Positions 1-7,793 are shown, counted from the stretch's first letter. The stretch is DNA of 30,089 nucleotides from DAONFI01 sp035403485 (GCA_964536835.1 CAZIAZ010000034.1:1-30089); one strand, 5' to 3'. Made by a program: numbers and translations. The notes: generated by a model not told the origin, from the letters alone.

Positions 1-852
1 GTAGGCGGTCATGTCGGTTTCAAGGGCGGTCCGCGCTGCTTCCTGTACCATGCTCGGCGCGCAGACGAATGTGTACTGCTGGAGCATTGTCATTTTTTCC
101 AGGATTTTCTTTGGGCCGGTACACCAGCCGATTCGCCAGCCGGTCATGGCGTGGCTCTTGGAAAAGCCGCGAATGAGCAGCGTTTTTTCATACAGGCCAG
201 CCATGGATATGAACGGCTCATCGTAGCAGTAAAATTCGTAAATTTCGTCGGAAATGATTAGCAGGTCGTGTTTTCTGGCGATTTGTGCGATGCCCTGGAG
301 TTCCTCGCGGGTATAGACCATGCCCGTCGGATTAGCCGGCGAGTTGAGTATCAGCAGTCTGGTTCGCGGCGTTATGGCGTCTTCCAGACGATTGAGGTCT
401 ATGCGGAAGTCTTCGTATGTGTCTACCGTCACCGGCACGCCGCCGGCGAGGTTCACCAGATGTGCGTACATGACAAAATAAGGGTCGGTGAATATCACTT
501 CGTCGCCGGGGTTGACCAGTACCTGAATCGCCAGATGCAGCGCCCCGCTTACGCCGGCTGCCACCAGGTAGGCTCTTTCGTGGGCGTCGGCCCAGCCGAA
601 TTCACGCCTGCACAACTCGGCTAGCGCGCCGCGAAGGGCTGCCGTGCCCTGGGTCTGCGTATAACTGTTTTTGCCCTGCTTTATGGCTTCGATGGCGCGA
701 GCCTTTACAGGTTCGGGTACGTCGAAATCCGGCTGGCCTATGGAAAAATTTATTGGGTCTTTGAGCTTCGCCGCCAGGTCGAAAACCTTACGAATGCCCG
801 ATGCGTCGAGCTTGTCCATACGCGAAGCTATCTGAAGCGGTTCAAGTGACAT
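1..852 (-). CDS. Class I/II PLP-dependent aminotransferase (aspartate aminotransferase family), C-terminus cut by window edge
   Basis: The visible 284 residues begin MSLEPLQIASRMDKL. They carry the fold-type I aminotransferase landmarks in order: a substrate-loop region (FSIGQPDFDVPEP), the YTQTQGTAALR segment, NSPANPTG near residue 165, SDEIYE, and SKSHAMTGWRIG, whose lysine would bind pyridoxal phosphate. Such enzymes move an amino group between an amino acid (often Asp, Ala or an aromatic one) and a 2-oxoacid in the cytoplasm. Substrate specificity cannot be read from this. The start at 852 is preceded by AAGGAAAT about 8 nt upstream on the minus strand. About 100 C-terminal residues lie beyond position 1. 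The gene is read away from the AT-rich spacer, and no operon partner is visible. Confidence 0.9.
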   Translation of the reverse strand, partial: MSLEPLQIASRMDKLDASGIRKVFDLAAKLKDPINFSIGQPDFDVPEPVKARAIEAIKQGKNSYTQTQGTAALRGALAELCRREFGWADAHERAYLVAAGVSGALHLAIQVLVNPGDEVIFTDPYFVMYAHLVNLAGGVPVTVDTYEDFRIDLNRLEDAITPRTRLLILNSPANPTGMVYTREELQGIAQIARKHDLLIISDEIYEFYCYDEPFISMAGLYEKTLLIRGFSKSHAMTGWRIGWCTGPKKILEKMTMLQQYTFVCAPSMVQEAARTALETDMTAY

Positions 853-956
853 TTTCCATTATTTCCTTATCTCGTTGACATTTCAAAATGGCGGCCCCGC
901 ATTATTCCAACGTCGTGATGACGATTGCCCTCAATATCATACGACAACCATTCTGA

Positions 957-1006
957 ATAACAATAAATCCGAAATTCACCCTCCAGAATTTCGGACTTAT
1001 TGTTAT
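957..1006. repeat. Long hairpin: 21-bp arms, 8-nt loop
   Basis: Left arm 957-977 and right arm 986-1006 are reverse complements except for one position; the loop is ACCCTCCA. The stem is AT-rich and has no T-tract after it on either strand, so it is not a classical intrinsic terminator. It could be a transcript-end hairpin, a small inverted-repeat element or a cruciform. Confidence 0.75.
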
Positions 1007-1149
1007 CAAGCTGACCGATTTAACAGTTTTGCATTTGCTGCGAAAGATAACGGCTTATTTTGCAATAAAATACATTACCGCAGTTTTCAATGGCAATATC
1101 GCATGAACCATTTGCCATGAATATCGCGACCGTGTATAAGTCTTTTTTA

Positions 1150-1211
1150 AAAAAATCAAAAAATCAAAAAATCAAAACTTTAAAATTTTTTGAAGTTTTT
1201 TGAAGTTTTTT
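1150..1211. repeat. Short A/T-tract tandem repeats
   Basis: Three exact head-to-tail copies of AAAAAATC (1150-1173) are followed, after a 12-nt AT-rich stretch, by two copies of TTTTTTGAAG (1186-1205) and a third T-run. This is simple-sequence DNA, probably curved, in non-coding spacer. Confidence 0.7.
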
Positions 1212-1316
1212 AAAAACTTTACTGACCTTTTATAACGTTAAACCGGTCACTTTGAGCAATTGTAAAAAAATGTTAAAAAATTGTTTTAAAAATCCGTGGT
1301 GACTGTTTTGCGTGAA

Positions 1317-1478
1317 TCAGTCTTTTTCAACGCGGCATTTGGGCATGCCCAGAGGGCTGGTTTCTGTCGGGTTGAATTTGCCGGCGGCTTTCATCTTTTC
1401 GATACGTTCCGCACGGGTAAGCACGCTACGTTTGCCGCGGAGGCTGCCGCGTTTCTTCAGTGAACTGTCTATGCTCAT
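1317..1478 (-). CDS. PVC-type small basic protein (TIGR04137-like), 53 aa
   Basis: The 53-residue product begins MSIDSSLKKRGSLRGKRSVL, continues with TRAERIEKMKAAGKF, and ends SPLGMPKCRVEKD. The conserved layout is MS(I/L)D-SLK, a basic stretch with VLTRAERIEK(L/M)K, then (F/L)G(L/M)PK near the end. It matches my memory of the tiny basic protein that is nearly confined to Planctomycetes, Verrucomicrobia and Chlamydiae. Its role is not established; a ribosome or RNA association has been suggested because of its charge. A clear AGGAG lies 9 nt before the ATG. It starts only 33 bp after the stop of the acidic membrane protein on the same strand, so the two are probably co-transcribed. Confidence 0.85.
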   Translation of the reverse strand: MSIDSSLKKRGSLRGKRSVLTRAERIEKMKAAGKFNPTETSPLGMPKCRVEKD

Positions 1479-1511
1479 TTTCACGAACTCCTGTAAAAAA
1501 TCGTATTATCT

Positions 1512-3326
1512 TTATTTGCCGTCAGCCGATGTTGCGTAAGGTTTGCCTTTTATGTAGTAAGGCCTCAGCCTTCCGTCACGCATCCGCTGCCTGAAATCAT
1601 ACGTCCTGTTTATTTTAAAATATTCCTTGCCCAGTTTTTCTACGTCAAGGGCATGTTTTCTTGCCACTTCGTCGTCTGTAGATTTCAAGCCTGCCAGGCT
1701 CCAGACGACCAGTTTTTTGCCGTCCAATATGACCGCCTCCGCCGGCAGGCCTCGTTCGCTGCAGAATTCTGCGATATTCAACGCTTCCGTGCGGTCTTTT
1801 GCGCCGGTGGACAAAAGCTGCTGTATTACAATATAATACCGTTTCGGGTCCCTTTTGTTTTCTTCGGCTATGACCAGCGGGGCGTCTTGCGTATCGGCAG
1901 GCGTCTCATCGGCAGATGGCGTTTCCTTAACAGGCTTTTCTTCCGCGACGGCGGTTTCTTCTGCCGGCTCAGTCTCCTGCGACGGCTGCGGCTGTGCCTG
2001 GTAAGGCGTATTTTCCTCTGCCGCCGGTTCAGCCGCCGGCTTCTTGGGCGAATCGCCGCCGGATATCAGTATGCCCAGCAGGAAAACCACGATGATTATA
2101 CCTAGGGCACTGCCTATTATGCCTATAAATGCCCTGCGGCTTATGGTTATATGCACGGAGTCTTCCGGCGTAGTTTCCAACGCTGCCTGTCTGGCTGAAA
2201 GCGTCTGCGATATCAGTGCGTTATCTTCCGCCAGGTTTACCTGCTGCTGTATAGAGGTCGCCGTTACGCTTGGAATGACCTCGATAGGCCGGGTTTTGCC
2301 TGCCGCGACGTCGTTGTCTTGCGACGAATCACCTGCCGGCTGTCCGGATTTTTGTGAATCGTCGGCTGAGACGGATGGCGGTATTTTTATTTCATCTGTT
2401 TTTAAGCCGGCCTCTTCGCCTGGCTGTTGCGGCTTTTCGTGTTTTGGCGGCTGTCTGTTTTCAGCCGGCGTTGGTTTTGTTTCAGCCGCTTCCTCAAATT
2501 CAACTTCTTCTATGACAATTTCTTCTATGAACTCTTCGGCGTCGTCAGATTCTTTCGTCTGCTCTTCTTCAGTCTGAAGCGATGTGAAGAGACTCTGTTC
2601 TTCCGCTTCGAAAGGCGTTTCTTCCTCTGCCGGAAAATTCTGGTCTGCGTCTTCAGCCTCGTCCACGTTTTTAGCAGACTCATCCGCTTCGGCTTGTTCG
2701 CCGGTTTCATATTCCTCTGTCGCGGCGGCTGGCTGTTCTTCTTCTTCGAAAAAATCATCTTCAGCAACTTTTTTTGGCGAAAAAGCTTCGTCGTGAGAAG
2801 TTGAAGCTTGTTCATCAGCGTCGGAAGTATCTGCCGCGTTTGTTTCGTTCGGTTGCGGCTGAGCTTCCTGCCGTTCCGCCGCCGTAGCAGCCGCCATGAC
2901 GAGTTCTTCTTCCTCAGCCTTCAGTTGAGCCTGTTCGGCTTCAAACATGCGGATTTCGGCATCCTGGCGAGCCTTTTCTATAGCTGCCAGCCTGCGTTCC
3001 GCGGCTGCAAGCCGTTTTTCGTCAAGCCTGGTTTTCAAACTTTTCAGCTTGCGGGCTATTCCCGCAGCCGCCGCTTTGATTTTTATCGTAATTTCCGGTA
3101 CAGCCTGCGGTTCGGACTTTCCTGCCGCTTTTTGTTTTGTCGGCTGTTCCAGCATTTCGGGATGTTCAAATGGCTGGGGCGAGCTGGGCTTTGCCCAGTC
3201 GGGAAGCCGCATCGACGACCCTGTGCCGCGACTTAATGCTTCGAACATCGCTTCTTTATTGTCATTTTTTCTGGCCAACGTTGCCTTCCTGCCCGATTCC
3301 CAGAAAAGCCTACCCAGCCGTGACAA
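1512..3326 (-). CDS. Large acidic single-pass membrane protein with C-terminal SPOR-like domain (function unknown)
   Basis: The protein is 604 residues from a TTG start. In order it has a basic N-terminus (about 1-30), an A/E/K/R-rich coiled-coil-like segment (about 85-155), a long low-complexity E/D/A/P/Q region (about 155-390), one hydrophobic helix (about 401-424, after SRRAFIGIIGSALG), a second E/P/A-rich linker, and a compact C-terminal domain (about 495-604, from RYYIVIQQLLSTGAKDR). The topology is consistent with a long cytoplasmic acidic arm and an external C-terminal domain. The last domain resembles the size and alternation of SPOR-type modules, but this is a weak call. The start is uncertain: TTG at 3326 has no obvious ribosome binding site, and ATG at 3248 (MFEALSRG, giving 578 aa) is the alternative. 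It reads directly into the small basic protein. Confidence 0.75.
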   Translation of the reverse strand: MSRLGRLFWESGRKATLARKNDNKEAMFEALSRGTGSSMRLPDWAKPSSPQPFEHPEMLEQPTKQKAAGKSEPQAVPEITIKIKAAAAGIARKLKSLKTRLDEKRLAAAERRLAAIEKARQDAEIRMFEAEQAQLKAEEEELVMAAATAAERQEAQPQPNETNAADTSDADEQASTSHDEAFSPKKVAEDDFFEEEEQPAAATEEYETGEQAEADESAKNVDEAEDADQNFPAEEETPFEAEEQSLFTSLQTEEEQTKESDDAEEFIEEIVIEEVEFEEAAETKPTPAENRQPPKHEKPQQPGEEAGLKTDEIKIPPSVSADDSQKSGQPAGDSSQDNDVAAGKTRPIEVIPSVTATSIQQQVNLAEDNALISQTLSARQAALETTPEDSVHITISRRAFIGIIGSALGIIIVVFLLGILISGGDSPKKPAAEPAAEENTPYQAQPQPSQETEPAEETAVAEEKPVKETPSADETPADTQDAPLVIAEENKRDPKRYYIVIQQLLSTGAKDRTEALNIAEFCSERGLPAEAVILDGKKLVVWSLAGLKSTDDEVARKHALDVEKLGKEYFKINRTYDFRQRMRDGRLRPYYIKGKPYATSADGK

Positions 3327-3603
3327 GGCGGAGAATGGTAAGGCTTTATGCCCATAAAGTCAAGTTTAATGGCGTCAAGCCACAAGATTTTATCCAAAAA
3401 AACGGCTATACGCAAAATTTTTTTTGATTATGGCGATTTCTTTTGCGTTAAGCTATAATCCTGCGGAAGGTGGGATTGCTTCTCAGGGTGATTCATATGG
3501 ATGAGTATTGCAGGCAGCTTGCGTTAGAATCATGTTCTGCCGGTTACTTATAGCTGTTATTGAATATTGCAGCTGACTCAATCCTGAAAAATTTTTAAGC
3601 GAA

Positions 3604-4692
3604 ATGACAAATTGCGAACAATTCATGGCGATTGCCCTTGATTTGGCAGTTCGGGGCAGGGGAGAGGTTGAGCCCAATCCGATGGTTGGCGCGGTTGTCG
3701 TGCGCGACGGCCGAATAATCGGCCGTGGCTGGCACAGGAAGTTTGGCCAGGCACATGCGGAAATCAATGCCATCGCCGACGCAGGTTATGACGTCGCCGG
3801 CGCCGATGTTTACGTAACGCTTGAGCCTTGCAGTCATTACGGTAAAACTCCGCCGTGTGCCGACGCCCTGATAACCGCCGGAGTAAAACGGGTTTTCGTT
3901 TCTGTGGCAGATCCTGACGAGAGGGTTGCCGGCAGGGGCATTCAGAAGCTGCGAGATGCGGGTATTGAGGTTGTTGTCGGCGTCAGCGAACAAGCCGGCC
4001 GTGAATTGCTGAAGGAATATCTTAAATTGCGGACTGTTCATCGGCCCTGGGTCATATGCAAATGGGCCCAGACGCTCGACGGCCGTATCGACCTGGGCCG
4101 CCACAGCGAGCATCGCTGGATATCGTGCGAGGCATCCCGCCGTGACGTTCACATTCTTCGCAGTTTTTGTGACGGCATACTTGTGGGCGTTGAGACGGTC
4201 GTTAAGGACAATCCCATGTTGACCAACCGTTCCGGCGAAGGCCGTCAGCCTGTGCGCGTCGTGTTGGACGGCAGCCTTCGAATTCCGGACAACTGCAAGC
4301 TGGTAAAAACTGCACGCGAATTTTCCACGCTGGTTGTGACGCAGGGAATTTTCGGCGATTCGCAGAAAGCTGCCGCTCTCCGCGATGCCGGCGTTGAAGT
4401 CATAACTCTGCCCGCCGACGCCGGCAGAATCAATCTGCCTTCACTGCTCGATGTGCTTGGCCGCCGGGACTGGACTCGTCTGCTGGTGGAGGGCGGTGCA
4501 ACGGTTCACGGTGCGTTTATTGACTCACGGCTTGCCGACGAAGCGCAAGCCTACATCGCGCCGTTCAATGCGCCGGCAGAGTATGATTTGCCCCTTTTTC
4601 CGGCTGACAACCTTCCGCCGTGCTATCAACTTCATTCCGAACAGCAAATCGGCGTCGATACGTTCAAAACGTACAGATTGGTTAGTTGTTAA
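3604..4692 (+). CDS. ribD: Bifunctional riboflavin biosynthesis protein RibD (deaminase/reductase)
   Basis: RibD deaminates 2,5-diamino-6-ribosylamino-4-pyrimidinone phosphate and then reduces the ribosyl side chain, two early steps to riboflavin in the cytoplasm. The N-terminal deaminase has the zinc motif HAE (H51, E53) and LEPCSHYGKTPPC with C76 and C85. The C-terminal reductase begins around residue 145 with RPWVICKWAQTLDGRI, followed by the substrate/NADPH region ILVGVETVVKDNPMLTNR and LLVEGGATVHGAFI. The length of 362 aa is normal for the family. No strong ribosome binding site precedes this ATG, but the deaminase begins immediately after it, so the start is likely right. A terminator hairpin follows at once. 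No other rib genes are in the window. Confidence 0.97.
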   Translation: MTNCEQFMAIALDLAVRGRGEVEPNPMVGAVVVRDGRIIGRGWHRKFGQAHAEINAIADAGYDVAGADVYVTLEPCSHYGKTPPCADALITAGVKRVFVSVADPDERVAGRGIQKLRDAGIEVVVGVSEQAGRELLKEYLKLRTVHRPWVICKWAQTLDGRIDLGRHSEHRWISCEASRRDVHILRSFCDGILVGVETVVKDNPMLTNRSGEGRQPVRVVLDGSLRIPDNCKLVKTAREFSTLVVTQGIFGDSQKAAALRDAGVEVITLPADAGRINLPSLLDVLGRRDWTRLLVEGGATVHGAFIDSRLADEAQAYIAPFNAPAEYDLPLFPADNLPPCYQLHSEQQIGVDTFKTYRLVSC

Positions 4693-4697
4693 AGCTG

Positions 4698-4722
4698 ACC
4701 GATTTTAGGAATCGGTTTTATT
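4698..4722 (+). terminator. Intrinsic terminator after ribD
   Basis: A perfect 7-bp stem (ACCGATT with AATCGGT) encloses a 5-nt loop and is followed by a T-rich tail (TTTATTT). It begins 6 nt after the ribD stop codon. The stem is short and moderately AT-rich, so efficiency may be modest. Confidence 0.7.
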
Positions 4723-4765
4723 TCGTATAGGTCGCGGTGCGGCGTTCCACTGCCGCGTCAAAAAT

Positions 4766-5122
4766 TCACTCTTTGCCTTCGACGTATTTCCACGCTTCTT
4801 CCAGTAGTGATATGTCGAAATATTTTTCGCCGAAAATCAGGCCGTCAGCCTTTATCATGAGTTCATGCCATTTTTTATTGCCCACTACAGCCATCCTGTC
4901 GAAGTGCTTGAGATTTTTGAACAGCCAAATCATGTCCTCGTAGATGGCTCGCCATGTGCCGCCCTTGAAATCGGTCATTATGTACAGCCAGCTTATCCTG
5001 CTGTATTTTTTAATGATTTCATCCGTATACTTGATGCAGGTATCCATGTCTTCTTCGGTGATTTTGCCGATTGCCTGATAGCCGATGACGTTGCCGCCGC
5101 TGCGTTCCAGAATTTTAATCAT
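4766..5122 (-). CDS. SpoIIAA-like (STAS/SEC14-fold) small protein
   Basis: The 118-aa product runs from MIKILERSGGNVIGYQAIGK to EEAWKYVEGKE. The pattern (start strand, 'G.I..ED......D', a 'YIMTDFKGGTWRAIYEDM' centre, 'RMAVVGNKKW' and 'EEAWKYV' at the end) matches the DUF3478/SpoIIAA-like family. Members have a small alpha/beta fold related to STAS and CRAL-TRIO domains; their cellular role is generally unknown. The ATG at 5122 has GGAGT about 6 nt upstream. A TATAAT-like box lies at 5161-5166 on the minus strand, with no good -35 element. The gene converges with ribD and stands alone. Confidence 0.85.
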   Translation of the reverse strand: MIKILERSGGNVIGYQAIGKITEEDMDTCIKYTDEIIKKYSRISWLYIMTDFKGGTWRAIYEDMIWLFKNLKHFDRMAVVGNKKWHELMIKADGLIFGEKYFDISLLEEAWKYVEGKE

Positions 5123-5230
5123 TTTTGGACTCCTTGTATTGGGTGGCCTTTCTTTATGAAATTATAGGCATTTATTAAAGGTATATTCTAAAAAAACCGT
5201 TTCCTGTTTTTTGAATATTTTTGGGCGATT

Positions 5231-5247
5231 GGCAGAATCGGTCTGCC
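5231..5247 (-). other. Hairpin downstream of the Hsp20 operon
   Basis: A 6-bp stem (GGCAGA with TCTGCC) and a 5-nt loop lie between the Hsp20 operon and the SpoIIAA-like gene, both on the minus strand. On that strand an A-rich rather than T-rich stretch follows, so it is only a possible transcript-end structure. Confidence 0.35.
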
Positions 5248-5385
5248 GGCGAGATTTGCGCAAAACGAACCCCGCCGAAAAATTTTGGAGCATTTCAAAT
5301 TTTACATGACCCCATATTATGGGGATGGCTCTGAAAAATTCCTGCGGGGCGCGTTCAATGGATTTCCGTCAACCGTCGACGGAGA

Positions 5386-5784
5386 CTATTCGTGTGTGAT
5401 TGGTATTTTTCTGGTTTTTGCGGATGGCGCCTTGGGCAGCCGTAGCGTAAGCAGGCCGTCCTTGAACGTGGCGGAGATGCTGTCCCTGTCCACATCGTCG
5501 CTGAGTGCGAACGCCCTGAAATAATGGCCGCCTGCGAAGCCGCCGTAAGTCCTGTTAAAATCCTCGCCCGGAGCCTGCCGCGTTCCGTCGGCTGATATCG
5601 TCAGCACGCCCTTGTCGACGCGGATATCGACCGTGCCGGATTTTGCGCCTGGTATTTCGGCGACCATTATGTTCGTGCCGTCGGCTTCTTCGTAGATGTC
5701 GCACAGCGGCATATAGGAGTCATTGTCCGGCTGAACTTTCGCGGGCTCTGCGTTTACCTGTAATTTATCATTTTTTTCAGTCAT
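5386..5784 (-). CDS. Hsp20/alpha-crystallin small heat-shock protein (second gene of pair)
   Basis: Small heat-shock proteins are ATP-independent holdases that bind unfolding proteins in the cytoplasm. This 132-aa copy has the alpha-crystallin domain from about residue 25 (CDIYEEADGTNIMVAEIPGA) to the signature GLLTLRLPK near the end. It closes with the oligomer-contact motif IPI (family I-x-I) in TRKIPITHE. The start at 5784 has a strong AAGGAGG upstream, and that site lies in the 20-bp gap after the first Hsp20 gene, so the pair is one operon. The N-terminal region is short and hydrophilic, unlike that of its neighbour. The two proteins may therefore form mixed oligomers with different clients, as paired Hsp20s (IbpA/IbpB) do elsewhere; that is inference. 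Confidence 0.95.
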   Translation of the reverse strand: MTEKNDKLQVNAEPAKVQPDNDSYMPLCDIYEEADGTNIMVAEIPGAKSGTVDIRVDKGVLTISADGTRQAPGEDFNRTYGGFAGGHYFRAFALSDDVDRDSISATFKDGLLTLRLPKAPSAKTRKIPITHE

Positions 5785-5804
5785 TTTCGTTAGCCTCCTT
5801 TTGC

Positions 5805-6248
5805 CTACTTGACGGCGATTTTGCGGGGCACTGCCGATTCAGCCTTGGGCATGCGGACGGTCAATACGCCCTCAGCCATGTTGGCTGATATCTTGTCGGC
5901 GTCCACGGATTCGGGCAGAACTATCGTCCTGGTGAATTCGCCTGCGCCGCGTTCAGCCCTGTGGTAGCGTACATTTTCGTCGTCGGTCGAGGGTTTTTTA
6001 TTGCCCTTGATTACGAGCGTGTCGCCGGTTATCGACAGTTCGATGTCGTCGCGTCTTATGCCGGCTAGCTCGCACTCCACGACAATTTCCTTCGGCGACG
6101 ACCATACGTTGATTGGCGGGAACATTCCGGCGTCGAGGCTTGGCGCTTCGCCGAAAAATCCCCTGCTCGTGAATCGTTCGAGTTCCCTTTGCATTGCACG
6201 AAGGCCGGCAAAGGGGTCCCATCTTCCTGCCAGTGTTATTTTCGTCAT
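5805..6248 (-). CDS. Hsp20/alpha-crystallin small heat-shock protein (first gene of pair)
   Basis: The product is 147 aa from MTKITLAGRWDPFAGLRAMQ, a typical bacterial class A Hsp20 N-terminus (WDPF..L..MQ.E.ER). The alpha-crystallin domain covers about residues 45-140, including the PPINVWSSPKEIVVECELAG entry, an RGAGEFTRTI edge strand and GVLTVRMPK. A C-terminal IAV stands in the I-x-I position. I place the start at 6248, not at the in-frame site nine codons upstream (6275), because GGAGAG sits 5-6 nt before this ATG and the family N-terminus begins here. It heads a two-gene operon behind a sigma54-type promoter, with a palindrome further upstream. Confidence 0.95.
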   Translation of the reverse strand: MTKITLAGRWDPFAGLRAMQRELERFTSRGFFGEAPSLDAGMFPPINVWSSPKEIVVECELAGIRRDDIELSITGDTLVIKGNKKPSTDDENVRYHRAERGAGEFTRTIVLPESVDADKISANMAEGVLTVRMPKAESAVPRKIAVK

Positions 6249-6297
6249 TTTTCTCTCCTTTCCGGCGACAGACACTTTTCGCCGTTGCCCTGGTAAT

Positions 6298-6315
6298 AAG
6301 CAAATACGATGCCAG
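6298..6315 (-). promoter_or_regulatory. Sigma54 (RpoN) -24/-12 promoter for the hsp20 operon
   Basis: On the minus strand CTGGCA and TTTGCTT are arranged so that GG (6313-6312) and GC (6301-6300) are separated by exactly 10 nt. This is the invariant spacing of sigma54 promoters (consensus YTGGCACGRNNNTTGCW; only the CG at the seventh and eighth positions differs). Transcription would start near 6288, leaving a leader of about 40 nt to the ATG at 6248. The agreement in both core and spacing makes chance unlikely but not excluded. Confidence 0.7.
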
Positions 6316-6366
6316 TTATGTAACTTATTTTTTATCAGAGTGTTAACGTTTGTGTGTTTTTTGAGG

Positions 6367-6417
6367 AAAATGTCAAAATGGCCGCCGTCGTCGAACGTGT
6401 CGCCAAAATGACATTTT
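6367..6417. promoter_or_regulatory. Interrupted palindrome upstream of the sigma54 promoter (candidate enhancer-binding site)
   Basis: Arms 6367-6382 and 6402-6417 mirror each other: AAAATGTCA pairs with TGACATTTT and TGGC with GCCA, with a central AAA/AAA mismatch and a 19-nt spacer. The centre is about 104 bp upstream of the predicted hsp20 transcription start. That is the usual distance for bacterial enhancer-binding proteins acting on sigma54 promoters. It also lies just before the mnmA promoter-like sequence, so control in both directions is possible. Confidence 0.55.
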
Positions 6418-6425
6418 TATGCCGC

Positions 6426-6453
6426 TTGACATTATATGGCTGGCGGATATGCT
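6426..6453 (+). promoter_or_regulatory. Possible sigma70 promoter for mnmA
   Basis: A perfect TTGACA at 6426-6431, a 16-bp spacer and TATGCT at 6448-6453. Initiation about 6-8 nt downstream would leave almost no leader before the mnmA ATG at 6464, and no ribosome binding site is visible there. Leaderless translation is possible. Confidence 0.4.
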
Positions 6454-6463
6454 TTTGTCCGCA

Positions 6464-7516
6464 ATGCCGGAAAAAATATTGCTAGCGATGAGCGGCGGGG
6501 TGGATTCATCCGTGGCGGCGGTGCTGTTGCAGCGGGCAGGCTATGAGGTGACGGGGGCGTTTATGCGCATAAGTTCAAATGGCGAAGTGGGTTGCTCGTC
6601 CCGTCGCGATGCCGACGATGTCCGCCGCGTAGCCGGCCGACTGGGAATCGAACTGCACGAACTGGATATGGCTGAAAATTTTCAGGAAATAATCTCGTAT
6701 TTCGTCTCGGAATACGCCGCCGGCCGAACGCCTAATCCGTGCGTGATGTGCAATAGGAAATTCAAATTCGGCAGACTCGCAAAGCTGGCCGATTCTCTGG
6801 GTATAACCCGCCTGGCTACCGGCCATTATGCGCTTCGAACTATATATAAGGATGGCCGGCCAGTCATAGCCCGCGGTGCAAATCTCAAAAAAGATCAGTC
6901 CTATGTGCTCTTTGCCATAAATGCCGACGTCATTGGCCGCATAGTTCTGCCTATCGGCGAGCAGGCTGACAAGACGCTGGTGCGGCGAATGGCTGAAGAA
7001 ATCGGCCTGGATGTGCACGACAAGCCGGACAGCCAGGAAATATGTTTCGTACAGAATGACGATTATGTACAGCTGGTTCGGCAGCTTGCGCCGCAAGCGA
7101 TGAAATCCGGCAGAATCATCGATTCCGCCGGCAACGAACTGGGCAGACATGACGGATATGTCCGTTACACCATAGGCCAACGGCGCGGCCTTCGCGTGGC
7201 AGCCGGCGTACCCATGTACGTCATCAAAATCGACCCTGAATCAGGCGATGTGACCATTGGCACGCGGGATGAATCCATGTCGCGCAGCCTTACGGCGAAG
7301 AATCTCAACTGGCATATCCAGCCGGCGGCAGAACGGTTCAGGGCAAACGTACAGATACGCTACAATCATCGCGGCGCTCCGGCGACGGTGACGCTGACCG
7401 GCGATGATTCTTTTCATGTTGAATTCGACGAAGGCATACACGCAATAACCCCCGGCCAGGCAGCTGTCGTTTACGACGGCGATTTCATGCTCGGCGGCGG
7501 ATTCATATGCTCGTAA
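6464..7516 (+). CDS. mnmA: tRNA-specific 2-thiouridylase MnmA
   Basis: MnmA adenylates and thiolates the wobble uridine (U34) of Lys, Glu and Gln tRNAs. The 350-aa product has the ATP-binding PP-loop SGGVDSS at 10-16 and the NPCVMCNRKFKFG segment with the first catalytic cysteine (C93) and its neighbour C96. It also has TGHYA (119-123), the DQSYVLF tRNA contact and SQEICF with the second catalytic cysteine (C194). A C-terminal beta-barrel follows (IGQRRGL ... PGQAAVVYDGD). I start at 6464 because the family begins a few residues before the PP-loop; the in-frame start at 6419 would add 15 unconserved residues. It is divergent from the Hsp20 operon across a shared control region. Confidence 0.97.
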   Translation: MPEKILLAMSGGVDSSVAAVLLQRAGYEVTGAFMRISSNGEVGCSSRRDADDVRRVAGRLGIELHELDMAENFQEIISYFVSEYAAGRTPNPCVMCNRKFKFGRLAKLADSLGITRLATGHYALRTIYKDGRPVIARGANLKKDQSYVLFAINADVIGRIVLPIGEQADKTLVRRMAEEIGLDVHDKPDSQEICFVQNDDYVQLVRQLAPQAMKSGRIIDSAGNELGRHDGYVRYTIGQRRGLRVAAGVPMYVIKIDPESGDVTIGTRDESMSRSLTAKNLNWHIQPAAERFRANVQIRYNHRGAPATVTLTGDDSFHVEFDEGIHAITPGQAAVVYDGDFMLGGGFICS

Positions 7517-7770
7517 TCCGTTGTCGGCAGCTTTATTAGAGAACCACTCTATTAGGATACTTCATTTGTTTCAGAGAAGATTTTTGCGAGCCGCGGATAT
7601 CGTATATTGATATAAAGTCTTTATGAGAAATAAGTTATAGACTGTAAAATAATTTTGAGAAAATTACAAAAAGACTTGCAAATGAATTGTGAAAGTGTAA
7701 GATTATTCATGGCGGTTGAGCCCCGCCAGATTGTATTAGATAGCCCTGATAATTAAAGGCTGGTACAATA

Positions 7771-7793
7771 TTCAGGAATGAGAGAATCCTGAA
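7771..7793. repeat. Hairpin with purine loop (H1)
   Basis: A perfect 7-bp stem (TTCAGGA with TCCTGAA) holds the loop ATGAGAGAA. It lies upstream of the promoter at 7836, so it would not be in that transcript. Confidence 0.6.

Larger units (their letters stand above)
853..1316. other. Gene-free AT-rich spacer
   Basis: No convincing coding sequence is seen on either strand in these 464 bases. The only open frame of note (plus strand, 875-1120) has no family resemblance and runs through a hairpin. The spacer holds a long near-perfect inverted repeat (957-1006) and short A- and T-tract tandem repeats (1150-1211). It lies upstream of the aminotransferase and downstream of the small basic protein, both on the minus strand. 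It may therefore contain the terminator of one and the promoter of the other, but I see no consensus for either. Confidence 0.6.

Noticed and set aside
2525..2815. Minus-strand 96-codon frame rich in K/R inside the acidic protein gene
   Set aside because: It is a frame shadow of GAA/GAG-rich codons in the 604-aa gene.
1008..4705. Identical 14-mer AAGCTGACCGATTT at 1008-1021 and 4692-4705
   Set aside because: A handful of 14-mer matches are expected by chance in a 30-kb window; the contexts differ and no element boundaries are visible.
6337..6347. Half of a CIRCE element (GAGTGTTAA-like) upstream of hsp20
   Set aside because: Only one arm is present, with a mismatch. The partner TTAGCACTC is absent at the required 9-nt distance.
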